NCBI RefSeq assembly: GCF_004135205.1
Contig: NZ_CP035490.1
Coordinates: forward strand, 372,001-436,000
DNA from: Hahella sp. KA22
GTDB taxonomy: Bacteria; Pseudomonadota; Gammaproteobacteria; Pseudomonadales; Oleiphilaceae
Direction of reading: 5' to 3'
Length of the DNA: 64,000 nucleotides
Both the position numbers and the translations under genes were made by a program. Shown one piece after another: positions 54,004-62,531 of the stretch (the first letter of the stretch is position 1; each line of letters opens with the position of its first letter). A model generated the notes under the pieces. The model was not told the DNA's origin, ran no database searches, and saw only the letters and a list, made by a program, of their open reading frames with translations.

Positions 54004-54479
54004 GAGCCTTCTCCTCCGTGACTGAGTCTTGTCCACAGCTCATGGCTGACCCTGGCCTGCAGCAAGGCGATATCCTCTGAGGATAAGTGCCGCTCTTTCC
54101 CGTATTTTTCTACATATTCACGCCATTTGGCGTCATATTCGCGCCAAAAATGCTGCGCAGCCTCATCGAAGCGCCAGCCTTCGCCAATAACCAGGCGATA
54201 CATGGCGATAGCTTCATCACGCCACCAGCTTTCGTTTAGCACGCACCACAGAGCGGACTCATTATCACACTGCGGAATAATCGGTTTTTGCGCCCTGAGC
54301 CAGTCATCAATGACGGCGTCAATAAGCTGGGATTTGTCGGGAAAATGGTTGTATACCGTGGGTTTGGATACTTTGCAGGCATTGACCACCATATCGATCG
54401 ATGTCCCCTTGAAGCCCTGCTCCAGAAAAATCCCTGTCGCCGTCTCAACAATAAAATCTCGCTTCGATGCTCTTGCCAT
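54000..54479 (-). CDS. TetR-family regulator
   Basis: A 159-residue TetR-type repressor, shorter than the usual 190-220 residues. The helix-turn-helix is at about 8-52 (FIVETATGIFLEQGFKGTSI, CKVSKPTVYNHFPDKSQL), followed by a shortened helical ligand domain with many Trp residues. It is first in an operon with the SDR-DoxX fusion and DUF2269 genes. A palindrome lies just upstream of its start, so it should repress itself and the operon. Confidence 0.9.
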   Translation of the reverse strand: MARASKRDFIVETATGIFLEQGFKGTSIDMVVNACKVSKPTVYNHFPDKSQLIDAVIDDWLRAQKPIIPQCDNESALWCVLNESWWRDEAIAMYRLVIGEGWRFDEAAQHFWREYDAKWREYVEKYGKERHLSSEDIALLQARVSHELWTRLSHGGEGS

Positions 54480-54501
54480 GCTCAGAATTTCACTTTATTT
54501 T

Positions 54502-54518
54502 AACTAAACAGTTTAGTT
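54502..54518. promoter_or_regulatory. TetR-type operator palindrome
   Basis: AACTAAACAGTTTAGTT is a perfect inverted repeat (8-base arms, one central base) in the 97 bases between the tetR-type gene and trpB. It is a typical TetR-family site and could affect both genes. Confidence 0.7.
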
Positions 54519-54576
54519 TAATTTTAACTGTTTCCATTATGCCTTATGGGCCCGAATAATACAGGAGAAAATCGCC

Positions 54577-55857
54577 ATGATCCGCAGCAACAACGGTATG
54601 TTCGGCAGCTTCGGCGGCCGTTACGCCCCGGAAATACTGACGCCTGCTCTGATGGAGCTGGAACGACTATTTTTCAGTTTGCGCGACGATCCTGATTTTT
54701 GGCGAGAATATCAGACCCTGGCGCAGCAATTCAGCGGCAGGCCCACGCCTCTCACTCCCTGCGAACGCCTGTCTAAGGCGATTGGCGGCGCGCAAATCTG
54801 GTTAAAACGGGAAGACCTCAACCATTCCGGCGCCCACAAAGTGAATAACGTTTTGGGCCAAGGCCTTCTGGTGCGGCGCATGGGCAAACGTCGGGTGATC
54901 GCTGAAACCGGCGCCGGTCAGCATGGACTGGCCACTGCGATCATGGCCGCTCGTTTGGGTTTGGAGTGCCGTATTTACATGGGAGCGGACGACATCGAGC
55001 GTCAGTACGGCAATGTATTCTGGATACGTCGCCTGGGCGCAGAAGTCATTCCAGTCGCCACCGGCGCACGCACTTTGAAAGAAGCCATGGACGAGGCATT
55101 GCGCGATTGGGCCGCCAGTTTTGAAGACACCCATTACGTGCTCGGCACCGCCTGCGGACCTGCGCCTTTCCCGGAGCTGGTGGCTTATTTCCAGAGCATT
55201 ATCGGTAAAGAGCTACAGCAACAGGCTCTATCACAAATCGGTCGCAATCCTGACAGCATCGTGGCCTGCGTCGGCGGGGGCAGTAACGCCCTGGGCGCGT
55301 TCGCGCCGTATATCGACCAAAGTGACATCGAATTGATCGGCGTCGAAGCCGGCGGACGCGGCCGCGAGGAAGGCCAGCACTCCATTCGTCTTCAGGAAGG
55401 GACCGGCGAAGACGGCATCGCCCAGGGCTTCAAAACGCTCTTCTTACAAGACGCCGACGGACAACTTGGACACACGCACAGCGTAGCGGCGGGACTGGAC
55501 TACGTCGGCGTATCGCCGATCCTGGCCGACCTCACCCAACGCGGGCGATTGACGCCAGATTCCGCAACCGACGAGGAAGCCCTGACGGCGTTTGAGACAT
55601 TACTGCGCCACGAAGGCATCATCCCGGCGCTGGAATCCTCCCATGCTTTGGCGGGCGGTTTCCGCCGCGCGGCCCAGATGTCACCCAACGAACATGTGGT
55701 GATCAATTTGAGCGGACGCGGAGACAAAGACATTTTCAATGTCGCGCGCGCTTTCCCGCATCCGGATTGGTCCGCCTTCCTGCAACGCGAGCTGGCTCGC
55801 CAGCCGGATTTCACAACGCAAACAACGCAAGGGGAGAACACCACCGATGTTGCCTGA
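54577..55857 (+). CDS. trpB: Tryptophan synthase beta subunit
   Basis: A 426-residue TrpB that joins indole and serine to make tryptophan. PLP lysine K88 is in HSGAHKVNN, E113-type residue in AETGAGQHGLA, phosphate loop CVGGGSNALGAF, and NLSGRGDKDIF at the end. The body is orthodox, but several usual residues differ (for example ERQYGNVFWIRR) and a C-terminal extension of about 20 residues is present. AGGAG lies nine bases before the ATG. It overlaps trpA by 11 bases. No other trp gene or TrpI regulator is adjacent. Confidence 0.94.
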   Translation: MIRSNNGMFGSFGGRYAPEILTPALMELERLFFSLRDDPDFWREYQTLAQQFSGRPTPLTPCERLSKAIGGAQIWLKREDLNHSGAHKVNNVLGQGLLVRRMGKRRVIAETGAGQHGLATAIMAARLGLECRIYMGADDIERQYGNVFWIRRLGAEVIPVATGARTLKEAMDEALRDWAASFEDTHYVLGTACGPAPFPELVAYFQSIIGKELQQQALSQIGRNPDSIVACVGGGSNALGAFAPYIDQSDIELIGVEAGGRGREEGQHSIRLQEGTGEDGIAQGFKTLFLQDADGQLGHTHSVAAGLDYVGVSPILADLTQRGRLTPDSATDEEALTAFETLLRHEGIIPALESSHALAGGFRRAAQMSPNEHVVINLSGRGDKDIFNVARAFPHPDWSAFLQRELARQPDFTTQTTQGENTTDVA

Positions 55858-56608
55858 AAAAAAACCACAAGAACTGCTGGTCATGTCCCATGCTGTGGTG
55901 GGCTACCCCTCTCTTGAAGCCAACCTGCCTGCGATTGACGGATTGGTCGCCGCAGGGGTGAAAATGATAGAGCTGCAAATTCCATTCAGCGACCCGGTAG
56001 CCGACGGCCCGACACTGGCTCACGCCTGCCATGTCGCCCTCAAGAATGGCGGCGGCGTTAGACAGGCGCTGGCGTTGGCGGCGCAAGTGTCACAACGTCA
56101 TCCACAGGTGAGCTTTCTGTTCATGAGCTACCTCAACCCTCTCTACCGTTACGGTCTTGATCGCTTATTCACCGATGCGGCCGAAGCCGGCGTAAAAGGG
56201 CTGATCATCCCCGACCTGCCTGTGGAAGCCCTGGAGCCACACCTGCCGCTGCTGGATAAGCTTAGTTTGGCGCCAATCATGATGGTGACGCCCGTCACGC
56301 CCCCCGAGCGCCTGCGACGCATCAGCGCCGCCGCCCGAGGCATGGTGTATGTTGTCGCGCGAACCGGCGTCACTGGCTCGCAAACCCGTTGGGACGCCGA
56401 GTTCGACGACTACATAGCACGACTCAGGCGCTACACGAATCTGCCTCTTGCAGTCGGTTTCGGCGTACGCAGCGCAGAGGATTTACGCCAGTTGCGAGGG
56501 CGCGTGGAAGTCGCTGCGGTTTGTTCCCGTTATATCGAATGGCAAGGAAAACTTGGCAGTGACGCCGCTGCGGAGCGTATGGCGGAGCTATGTGAGGCGA
56601 CGGCGTAA
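55847..56608 (+). CDS. trpA: Tryptophan synthase alpha subunit
   Basis: A 253-residue TrpA that splits indole-3-glycerol phosphate into indole and glyceraldehyde 3-phosphate. The catalytic residues are E42 (MIELQIPFSDP) and D53 (VADGPT), with the same 11-residue spacing as E49/D60 of the standard enzyme. It is about 15 residues shorter at the N-terminus and has variant motifs (SYLNPLYRYG, GFGVRSAED). GGGGAG lies ten bases before the ATG inside the end of trpB, so the pair is translationally coupled. Confidence 0.94.
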   Translation: MLPEKKPQELLVMSHAVVGYPSLEANLPAIDGLVAAGVKMIELQIPFSDPVADGPTLAHACHVALKNGGGVRQALALAAQVSQRHPQVSFLFMSYLNPLYRYGLDRLFTDAAEAGVKGLIIPDLPVEALEPHLPLLDKLSLAPIMMVTPVTPPERLRRISAAARGMVYVVARTGVTGSQTRWDAEFDDYIARLRRYTNLPLAVGFGVRSAEDLRQLRGRVEVAAVCSRYIEWQGKLGSDAAAERMAELCEATA

Positions 56609-56621
56609 TCCGTCGCCTCAA

Positions 56622-57074
56622 TCATGGCTTACTCGCCTTCGCCAGAAAACGATCCAGTTGATTGGCGAACTCCATGCGGTCGCCGTGATTAAACGCGGCG
56701 GGACCGCCGGTGTGCTCGCCGCTGCTGCGCATGGTTTCCATGAAGTCCCGCATCATCAGGCGCTGGCGTATGTTTTCCTTACTGTAAAACTCGCCTCTGG
56801 GATTCAACGCATGGGCGCCTTTGTCTATCACTTCCGCCGCCAGGGGAATGTCGGCGGTGATCACCAGCTCGCCCTGTTCGACATGCTGCACAATATGGTT
56901 ATCCGCCACGTCAAATCCCGGCGCCACCTGCAAACTGCGGATATATTGCGACGGCGGCGTCTTAAGCGGCTGATTGGCCACCAGAATCAAGGGAACCTTC
57001 ACCCTTTCCGCCGCCCGGAACAGAATCTCTTTGATGACGTTCGGGCATGCATCGGCGTCTACCCATATACGCAT
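56622..57074 (-). CDS. yaiI: UPF0178 (YaiI/YqxD) family protein
   Basis: A 150-residue member of the YaiI/YqxD family, a PIN-like nuclease-fold group of unknown role. It opens with [20 protein letters not shown], has [20 protein letters not shown] and [20 protein letters not shown], and ends with the family pattern [20 protein letters not shown]. Acidic residues of the putative active site (DAD, D in ADIPLA) are present. It converges with trpA, 13 bases apart. Confidence 0.93.
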   Translation of the reverse strand: MRIWVDADACPNVIKEILFRAAERVKVPLILVANQPLKTPPSQYIRSLQVAPGFDVADNHIVQHVEQGELVITADIPLAAEVIDKGAHALNPRGEFYSKENIRQRLMMRDFMETMRSSGEHTGGPAAFNHGDRMEFANQLDRFLAKASKP

Positions 57075-57246
57075 GATTATTTCTCTTCAGTAAAACGTTA
57101 AAACACAGAGTCTAAGCGATGCCGCTTAGAAACGGAAAAGAAAGCTGCGTGCGCATAAAGACGGGGCTCGTAAGGATATAAGGCAGTCGCAATTGATCAT
57201 TTATTGATCTAAAATAACTTAAAGCTATGGATTATAGAGGTACTTC

Positions 57247-58050
57247 ATGGCGGTCACGATTAACGGCCCGGCGCTACCTTCGCCGAACGACGCGCAAATT
57301 CAGCGGAGCTTCGCCCGCATCAGTTCCGGTTCGCGTATTAACAGCGCGGCTGACGATCCCGCCGGTCTGTCCATCGCCACCCGTATCAGCAGCCGTATCA
57401 GTGGTTTCTCCACCGCTATTCGCAACGCCGGCGACGGCATTTCTCTCTCCCAGACAGCTCAAGGTTCATTGGGGCAGGTGACCGAAAATCTACAGCGTAT
57501 CCGCCAGCTCGCCCTGCAAGCCAGCAACGGGGTATACAACGACAGTGACCGCGCCGCCTTACAGCAGGAGGCCGCACAGATTCTGGAAAGTACGCGCCAG
57601 TTGCTGAAGCAGTCCAACTTCAATGGCGTCAATCTGTTCGATTCGAGTGATGAACACCGCTTTCAGGCTGGCGCGGAAGGTGGAGAACAGATCGTTCTGG
57701 AAGGCCGTAATCTGGTGCAGGAGTTGAGCGACTTCGGTTTGGACAGCCTGGATATTTCCAGCCAGCAGGGCGCCATCAGCGCAGTATCCGTCATTGACGA
57801 CAGCCTGCAAGCGACGGTTGATCGGGCCGCGCAATTCGGCGCCTTGTCAAATCGTTTCGAGGCCGGCATACGCGAACTGGAAACCGCACATCTCAATGCG
57901 ACTGAAGCGCGCAGCCGCATCGCGGATACCGATATCGCCGCAGAAAGCGCCAACCTGGCGACCCAAAAAATTCTTACGCAAGCCCAGATCGCCATCCACG
58001 CCCAGGCTAACGCACAAGCGAGATTCGTCCTTAACCTCTTGTCTGGATAA
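57247..58050 (+). CDS. Short flagellin
   Basis: A 267-residue flagellin with both conserved ends: the N-terminal D0/D1 helix (LPSPNDAQIQRSFARISSGS, INSAADDPAGLSIATRISSR) and the C-terminal helix (ARSRIADTDIAAESANLATQ, QAQIAIHAQANAQARFVLNL). The variable surface domain is almost missing, so the filament protein would be smooth and small. GAGG lies seven bases before the ATG. No other flagellar gene is in the window, and no clear sigma28 promoter was found, so its control is unclear. Confidence 0.94.
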   Translation: MAVTINGPALPSPNDAQIQRSFARISSGSRINSAADDPAGLSIATRISSRISGFSTAIRNAGDGISLSQTAQGSLGQVTENLQRIRQLALQASNGVYNDSDRAALQQEAAQILESTRQLLKQSNFNGVNLFDSSDEHRFQAGAEGGEQIVLEGRNLVQELSDFGLDSLDISSQQGAISAVSVIDDSLQATVDRAAQFGALSNRFEAGIRELETAHLNATEARSRIADTDIAAESANLATQKILTQAQIAIHAQANAQARFVLNLLSG

Positions 58051-58115
58051 GAATTCCCGCCCTTTCAAGGGAAGTACTATTACTGGTTTCGCCCTGGGTA
58101 ATTTTCTACTACCAT

Positions 58116-58150
58116 TTCGTTTTATCATTTGCGCACGAAAATAAAACGAA
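58116..58150 (+). promoter_or_regulatory. Inverted repeat at the glpR start, probable GlpR operator
   Basis: TTCGTTTTAT (58116-58125) and ATAAAACGAA (58141-58150) are perfect 10-base inverted repeats separated by 15 bases and ending one base before the glpR ATG. TTTCGTTTAAA-like half-sites also occur near the glpD start. It likely serves autoregulation. Confidence 0.65.
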
Positions 58151-58151
58151 C

Positions 58152-58928
58152 ATGTCCGCTGACAAGCCTTTAAATGCGCGGCAAACCGCGATTCTCAAGC
58201 TCATCGAAAAGAATGGCGTCGCCACTATAGACGAACTAGTGGAAGCCTTCGACGTTACTCCTCAAACCCTGCGACGGGACCTTAATCTGCTGGCGGATTA
58301 CAACCTGATCCAACGCTTTCACGGCGGCGCCACCTCCATTACGTCCACGGAAAACCTGTCCTATCAGGATCGACAAATCCGTAACCTGGAGGAAAAGGAA
58401 GCCATCGCCAGGGAAATTGCGCTGCATGTTCCTGATCACAGCAGTATGTTCATCAATATCGGCACCACCACCGAAACCATCGCCAAAGCGTTGATGAATC
58501 ACAAAGGCCTGCAGGTAGTGACCAACAATCTGCATGTCGCCAGTATGATGAGTAAAAAAGAGGACTTTCGCGTGATCGTCACCTCTGGTGAGGTCCGGGC
58601 CCGTGACGGCGGCATTGTGGGTGAAGCCACCATGGACTTCGTTCAGCAGTTTCGCCTGGACTTCGGCATCATTGGCATCAGCGCCATTGACGAAGACGGC
58701 GCATTGCTGGATTACGACTACCGCGAAGTCCGCGTCGCCCAGGCGATTATCCAGCAAAGCCGGCATGTGTTTCTGGCGGCGGACCATTCCAAGTTCGGTC
58801 GCAGAGCCATGGTGCGCCTTGGCAGCATCACTCAGGCCAACATGTTCTTCACCGATCAGCGTCCCAGTGAAGACATAGAAACCATGATGAAGAACCACGA
58901 CGTACGCCTGCATATCTGTACGCCTTAA
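58152..58928 (+). CDS. glpR: Glycerol-3-phosphate regulon repressor, DeoR family
   Basis: A 258-residue DeoR-type repressor: winged helix at 6-60 (RQTAILKLIEKNGVATIDEL, VTPQTLRRDLNLLADYNLI, RFHGGA) and a sugar-phosphate-binding domain (MFINIGTTTETIAKAL, GIIGISAIDEDGALLDYDY, HVFLAADHSKFGRRAMVRLG) typical of GlpR. It would release DNA on binding glycerol 3-phosphate. No ribosome site precedes the ATG, which directly follows an inverted repeat; translation may be weak or leaderless. glpD follows. Confidence 0.93.
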   Translation: MSADKPLNARQTAILKLIEKNGVATIDELVEAFDVTPQTLRRDLNLLADYNLIQRFHGGATSITSTENLSYQDRQIRNLEEKEAIAREIALHVPDHSSMFINIGTTTETIAKALMNHKGLQVVTNNLHVASMMSKKEDFRVIVTSGEVRARDGGIVGEATMDFVQQFRLDFGIIGISAIDEDGALLDYDYREVRVAQAIIQQSRHVFLAADHSKFGRRAMVRLGSITQANMFFTDQRPSEDIETMMKNHDVRLHICTP

Positions 58929-59302
58929 CAGCGTCATCGGGGAACGGGCCAGGGAACGCCCGCTCACCATCCCTGCTTTTACCGCTCACAGACCTATCTT
59001 CGTTTTTTTTCTTTTCTCTCCACATCACGTCATTCCGCCGCTACAGGGCAACTAATCCACTTCCGATAATCGACCTGAAGTTTTGTTTTCTCTTTCTCGA
59101 AGCATTCCCTCATCTGTTTTTCAGGCCACGGCTAACTTGCTGAATTTAATAATTTATTTTCATTTAGTTTCAAGTTGACGCTCTATAAAGCAGAGAATAT
59201 TTAGAAACTGTCACAAAATAATTCGTAAATTTTCCTTTTATTTTCTTTTTTCTTTCGTTTAAACTTTAGTCAATTTTTAACCGCATGGAAAGGTTCCGAA
59301 TA
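58929..59302. other. glpR-glpD intergenic control region
   Basis: About 370 bases with no gene. It contains T-rich runs after glpR (58996-59010), a sigma70 promoter (59175-59203) and TTCG-containing half-sites (59221-59228 and 59252-59262) that resemble the glpR-start repeat. Confidence 0.5.
59175..59203 (+). promoter_or_regulatory. Sigma70 promoter of glpD
   Basis: TTGACG and TATTTA are separated by exactly 17 bases, 100 bases before the glpD ATG; likely GlpR half-sites lie just downstream. Confidence 0.7.
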
Positions 59303-60832
59303 ATGAGTGAGAAAATTTACGATCTTCTCGTGATCGGCGGAGGCATCAATGGCGTCGGCGTCGCCGTAGACGCCCAGGGCCGTGGATTGCAAACCGCATT
59401 GGTGGAAATGCGCGATCTCGCATGGGCCACCTCTTCCGCCAGCAGCAAATTGATTCATGGCGGCCTGCGCTACCTGGAGCATTATGAGTTCCGCTTGGTA
59501 AAAGAAGCGCTGAACGAGCGCGAAACGGTCTACCGCAAGGCGCCCCATATCGTGAAACCCATGCGGTTCCGCCTGCCTCATCGCCCTCACCTGCGTCCCG
59601 CCTGGATGATTCGCATCGGACTTTTCCTGTATGACATGTTAGGCAAGCGCGACATCCTTCCAGGCAGTAAATTCATTCGTTTTAATCAACCTGGCGCCGC
59701 CTTGAAGCAAGAAATCACCAAAGGTTTCGAATATTCCGACTGCTGGGTGGATGATGCGCGTCTGGTGGTGCTGAACGCGATGCAATTCCGTTCGCTGGGC
59801 GGAGATGTTTTCGTGCAGACCAAGTGTGTGGGCGTATCCCAGGAAAAAGGCCTGTGGCATGTTCAATTGCGCAACGAAGTCACTGGCGAAGAATACACCA
59901 TGAAAGCCAAAGGGCTGGTCAACGCCGCTGGCCCCTGGGTGAAGACACTACTGACGAAAGAAATGCACCGCAGTAGCCCACGCGGTATTCGCCTGATCAA
60001 AGGCAGCCACATGGTGGTGCCAAAATTACATAACGAAGATGAAGCCTATATCCTACAGAACGAAGATGGGCGCATTGTGTTCGTGATCCCCTATCTGGAT
60101 GAGTTCTCCATCGTCGGCACCACCGATGTGGAGCACAAAGACGCGCCGGAAACTGTCGCCATTTCAAACGAAGAAATAGACTATCTTTGCGACGTAGTGA
60201 ACGCTCACTTCAAGAAGCAGATTTCACCCGCTGACGTCGTCTGGACATACGCTGGCGTACGCCCTCTGTGCGACGATGAGTCCGATTCCGCCCAGGCGAT
60301 CACCCGCGATTACACCGTCGAGCTGGAGACTGAAGGCGAACTACCGCTGCTCTCCATTTTTGGCGGCAAGCTGACCACCTATCGCAAACTGGCGGAGTCA
60401 GCACTGAGAACTCTCAAGCCGTTTTATCCACAAATGGGCGCGCCCTGGACTGCAGACAGCGTACTGCCTGGCGGCGACCTGCCCGGCACAGTGGCCAACT
60501 ACAGCCAGGGGCTACAGAATCGTTATCCGTTCCTGACCGCACGCACAGCAAAACGCTTCGCCACAACCTATGGCAGCCGCTGCGAGTTGTTCCTGAAAGA
60601 CGCGCAATCGGGAGCGGATATGGGTCAGAAGTTCGGGGAAGGCTTTTTCCAAAAAGAGGTGGACTATCTGCTAGAGTATGAGTTTGCGATGAACGCTGAC
60701 GATATCCTGTGGCGCCGCACCAAGATGGGTCTGTTCCTGAATGAAGACCAACAGGCCGCTCTGGCGGAATACCTCGCGGGGAAGCGCCCCCGGGCCGCTG
60801 AGCCTTACCAGCCCATGCAAGCGAGCGCATGA
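59303..60832 (+). CDS. glpD: Aerobic glycerol-3-phosphate dehydrogenase
   Basis: A 509-residue FAD enzyme on the inner face of the membrane that oxidises glycerol 3-phosphate to dihydroxyacetone phosphate and reduces quinone. The FAD-binding motif LLVIGGGINGVGVAVDAQGR is at 8-27, followed by TSSASSKLIHGGLRYLEHYE, RPAWMIRIGLFLYDMLG, NAAGPWV and FGGKLTTYRKLAE. Length is normal. The ATG at 59303 has AAAGG upstream; an earlier ATG would add six unrelated residues. It precedes glpK by 138 bases. Confidence 0.97.
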   Translation: MSEKIYDLLVIGGGINGVGVAVDAQGRGLQTALVEMRDLAWATSSASSKLIHGGLRYLEHYEFRLVKEALNERETVYRKAPHIVKPMRFRLPHRPHLRPAWMIRIGLFLYDMLGKRDILPGSKFIRFNQPGAALKQEITKGFEYSDCWVDDARLVVLNAMQFRSLGGDVFVQTKCVGVSQEKGLWHVQLRNEVTGEEYTMKAKGLVNAAGPWVKTLLTKEMHRSSPRGIRLIKGSHMVVPKLHNEDEAYILQNEDGRIVFVIPYLDEFSIVGTTDVEHKDAPETVAISNEEIDYLCDVVNAHFKKQISPADVVWTYAGVRPLCDDESDSAQAITRDYTVELETEGELPLLSIFGGKLTTYRKLAESALRTLKPFYPQMGAPWTADSVLPGGDLPGTVANYSQGLQNRYPFLTARTAKRFATTYGSRCELFLKDAQSGADMGQKFGEGFFQKEVDYLLEYEFAMNADDILWRRTKMGLFLNEDQQAALAEYLAGKRPRAAEPYQPMQASA

Positions 60833-60970
60833 GCGGGAGGTCAAAACAGAACGGATAAACGGAACTGACGGAAAGTAACGCAAGCGACCGAAAGGGTATT
60901 GAACAATAATAAGCAGACTGCGGCGGCCGGGTGTTAAGTTCCAGACTGGCTTGCGTCGCCGTGGCCAAAC

Positions 60971-62491
60971 ATGAGAACGACGACTGTGAGCAAGTACATA
61001 TTAGCAATCGATCAAGGCACGACCAGCAGCCGCGCCATTCTGTTTACCCGTGAAGGCCTGCCCGCATACAGCGTGCAACAAGAATTCGCCCAGCATTTTC
61101 CGAATGACGGCTGGGTGGAACACAACCCGCATGATTTGTGGGATACCGTCAAACGCGTTTGCAGCGCCGTTATGAAAGAGGCCGGGATTTCCGGCCGCGA
61201 CATCACCTGCATCGGCATCACCAACCAACGGGAAACCACGGTAGTGTGGGATCGCCACACTGGCGAACCCATTTATAACGCTATCGTCTGGCAGGACCGC
61301 CGCACCTCCGCGTTCTGCGCAGAGTTGTATGAAAACGGTCGCGAGCCCCTGGTGCGCGAAAAGACCGGCCTGCTGCTCGATCCCTACTTCTCCGGCACCA
61401 AGATTCGCTGGATTCTCGACAATGTGGAAGGCGCGCGGGAAAAGGCGGAGCGCGGCGATCTTCTATTTGGCACTGTCGACAGTTTCCTTATCTGGAAGAT
61501 GACTGGCGGGACTGTACACGCCACTGACGCCACCAATGCTTCCCGTACACTCCTTTTCAATATTCACAGCCAGCAATGGGATGATGAGCTACTGGATATG
61601 CTCAATGTGCCCCGCAACATGCTGCCGGTGGTGAAAGACAGCTCTGACGATTTCGGCGTGACCGAGCACCACTTCCTGGGATCGGAAATCCCCATCACTG
61701 GCGTCGCTGGCGACCAGCAGGCGGCCCTGTTTGGGCAGGCTTGCTTCACGCCGGGCATGTGTAAGAGCACTTACGGCACCGGTTGTTTCATGATCATGAA
61801 CACTGGCGAAACCCCTCTGGAGTCCAACAATAAGCTGCTCACCACGGTCGGCTATCGGCTTAATGGCAAACCCACATACGCCATTGAAGGCAGCATCTTT
61901 ATGGCCGGCGCCACCATGCAGTGGTTACGCGATGGCATCAGTCTGTTAAAAAGCGCCGGTGAAAGTCTGGGACATGCGCAACAAGTCGGACCGGACCATT
62001 CCGTATATCTGGTTCCCGCTTTTACTGGACTGGGCGCGCCCTATTGGGAACCCAACGCTCGCGGCGCCATCGTCGGTCTGACCCGGGATACCGGCATCGC
62101 CGAGATTGTCACGGCGGGCCTGCAGTCTGTGGCTTATCAGACTCGCGATTTGCTTGAAGCGATGAAATCGGATGGCGTGGAAAGCCTGGCGGCTTTACGC
62201 GTAGACGGCGGCATGGTGGTGAACAACTGGGCCATGCAGTTCCTCGCGGATATTCTGGACGTGCGTGTGGATCGTCCCTTCGTTACCGAGACAACCGCAC
62301 TGGGCGCAGCGTTTCTAGCGGGTCTGAAAGCTGGCGTTTACTCTTCACTGGAAGAGGTGCAGGAACTTTGGCAATGCGAAAAGACGTTCCCACCTAGCAT
62401 GGAGGAAGCGGTCGCCGACCGCCTCTACAAAGGCTGGCTCAACTCCGTGGAAGGCGTCCGCAATATGGCCAAGGCCGCCCACAAGAAATAG
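60971..62491 (+). CDS. glpK: Glycerol kinase
   Basis: A 506-residue FGGY kinase that phosphorylates glycerol with ATP. The N-terminal phosphate motif [20 protein letters not shown], the substrate loop [27 protein letters not shown] and the second signature near [20 protein letters not shown] are all present. The ATG at 60971 or a GTG 15 bases on could be the start; neither has a strong ribosome site. No glpF is found beside it. With glpR and glpD it makes a glycerol-use cluster. Confidence 0.96.
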   Translation: MRTTTVSKYILAIDQGTTSSRAILFTREGLPAYSVQQEFAQHFPNDGWVEHNPHDLWDTVKRVCSAVMKEAGISGRDITCIGITNQRETTVVWDRHTGEPIYNAIVWQDRRTSAFCAELYENGREPLVREKTGLLLDPYFSGTKIRWILDNVEGAREKAERGDLLFGTVDSFLIWKMTGGTVHATDATNASRTLLFNIHSQQWDDELLDMLNVPRNMLPVVKDSSDDFGVTEHHFLGSEIPITGVAGDQQAALFGQACFTPGMCKSTYGTGCFMIMNTGETPLESNNKLLTTVGYRLNGKPTYAIEGSIFMAGATMQWLRDGISLLKSAGESLGHAQQVGPDHSVYLVPAFTGLGAPYWEPNARGAIVGLTRDTGIAEIVTAGLQSVAYQTRDLLEAMKSDGVESLAALRVDGGMVVNNWAMQFLADILDVRVDRPFVTETTALGAAFLAGLKAGVYSSLEEVQELWQCEKTFPPSMEEAVADRLYKGWLNSVEGVRNMAKAAHKK

Positions 62492-62504
62492 CTTTCTGCG
62501 ACAG

Positions 62505-62531
62505 CATCCGCCGGGCGCAGCCTAGCGGATG
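62505..62531 (+). terminator. Possible terminator after glpK
   Basis: CATCCGC pairs with GCGGATG across 13 bases and TATTTAT follows. It overlaps the stop codon of the convergent sigma54 activator. Confidence 0.5.

Noticed and set aside
57180-57246. Sigma28 promoter before the flagellin gene
   Set aside because: No TAAAG-N-GCCGATAA-like pair could be found; TTGATC and TAAAAT elements are at unsuitable spacing.
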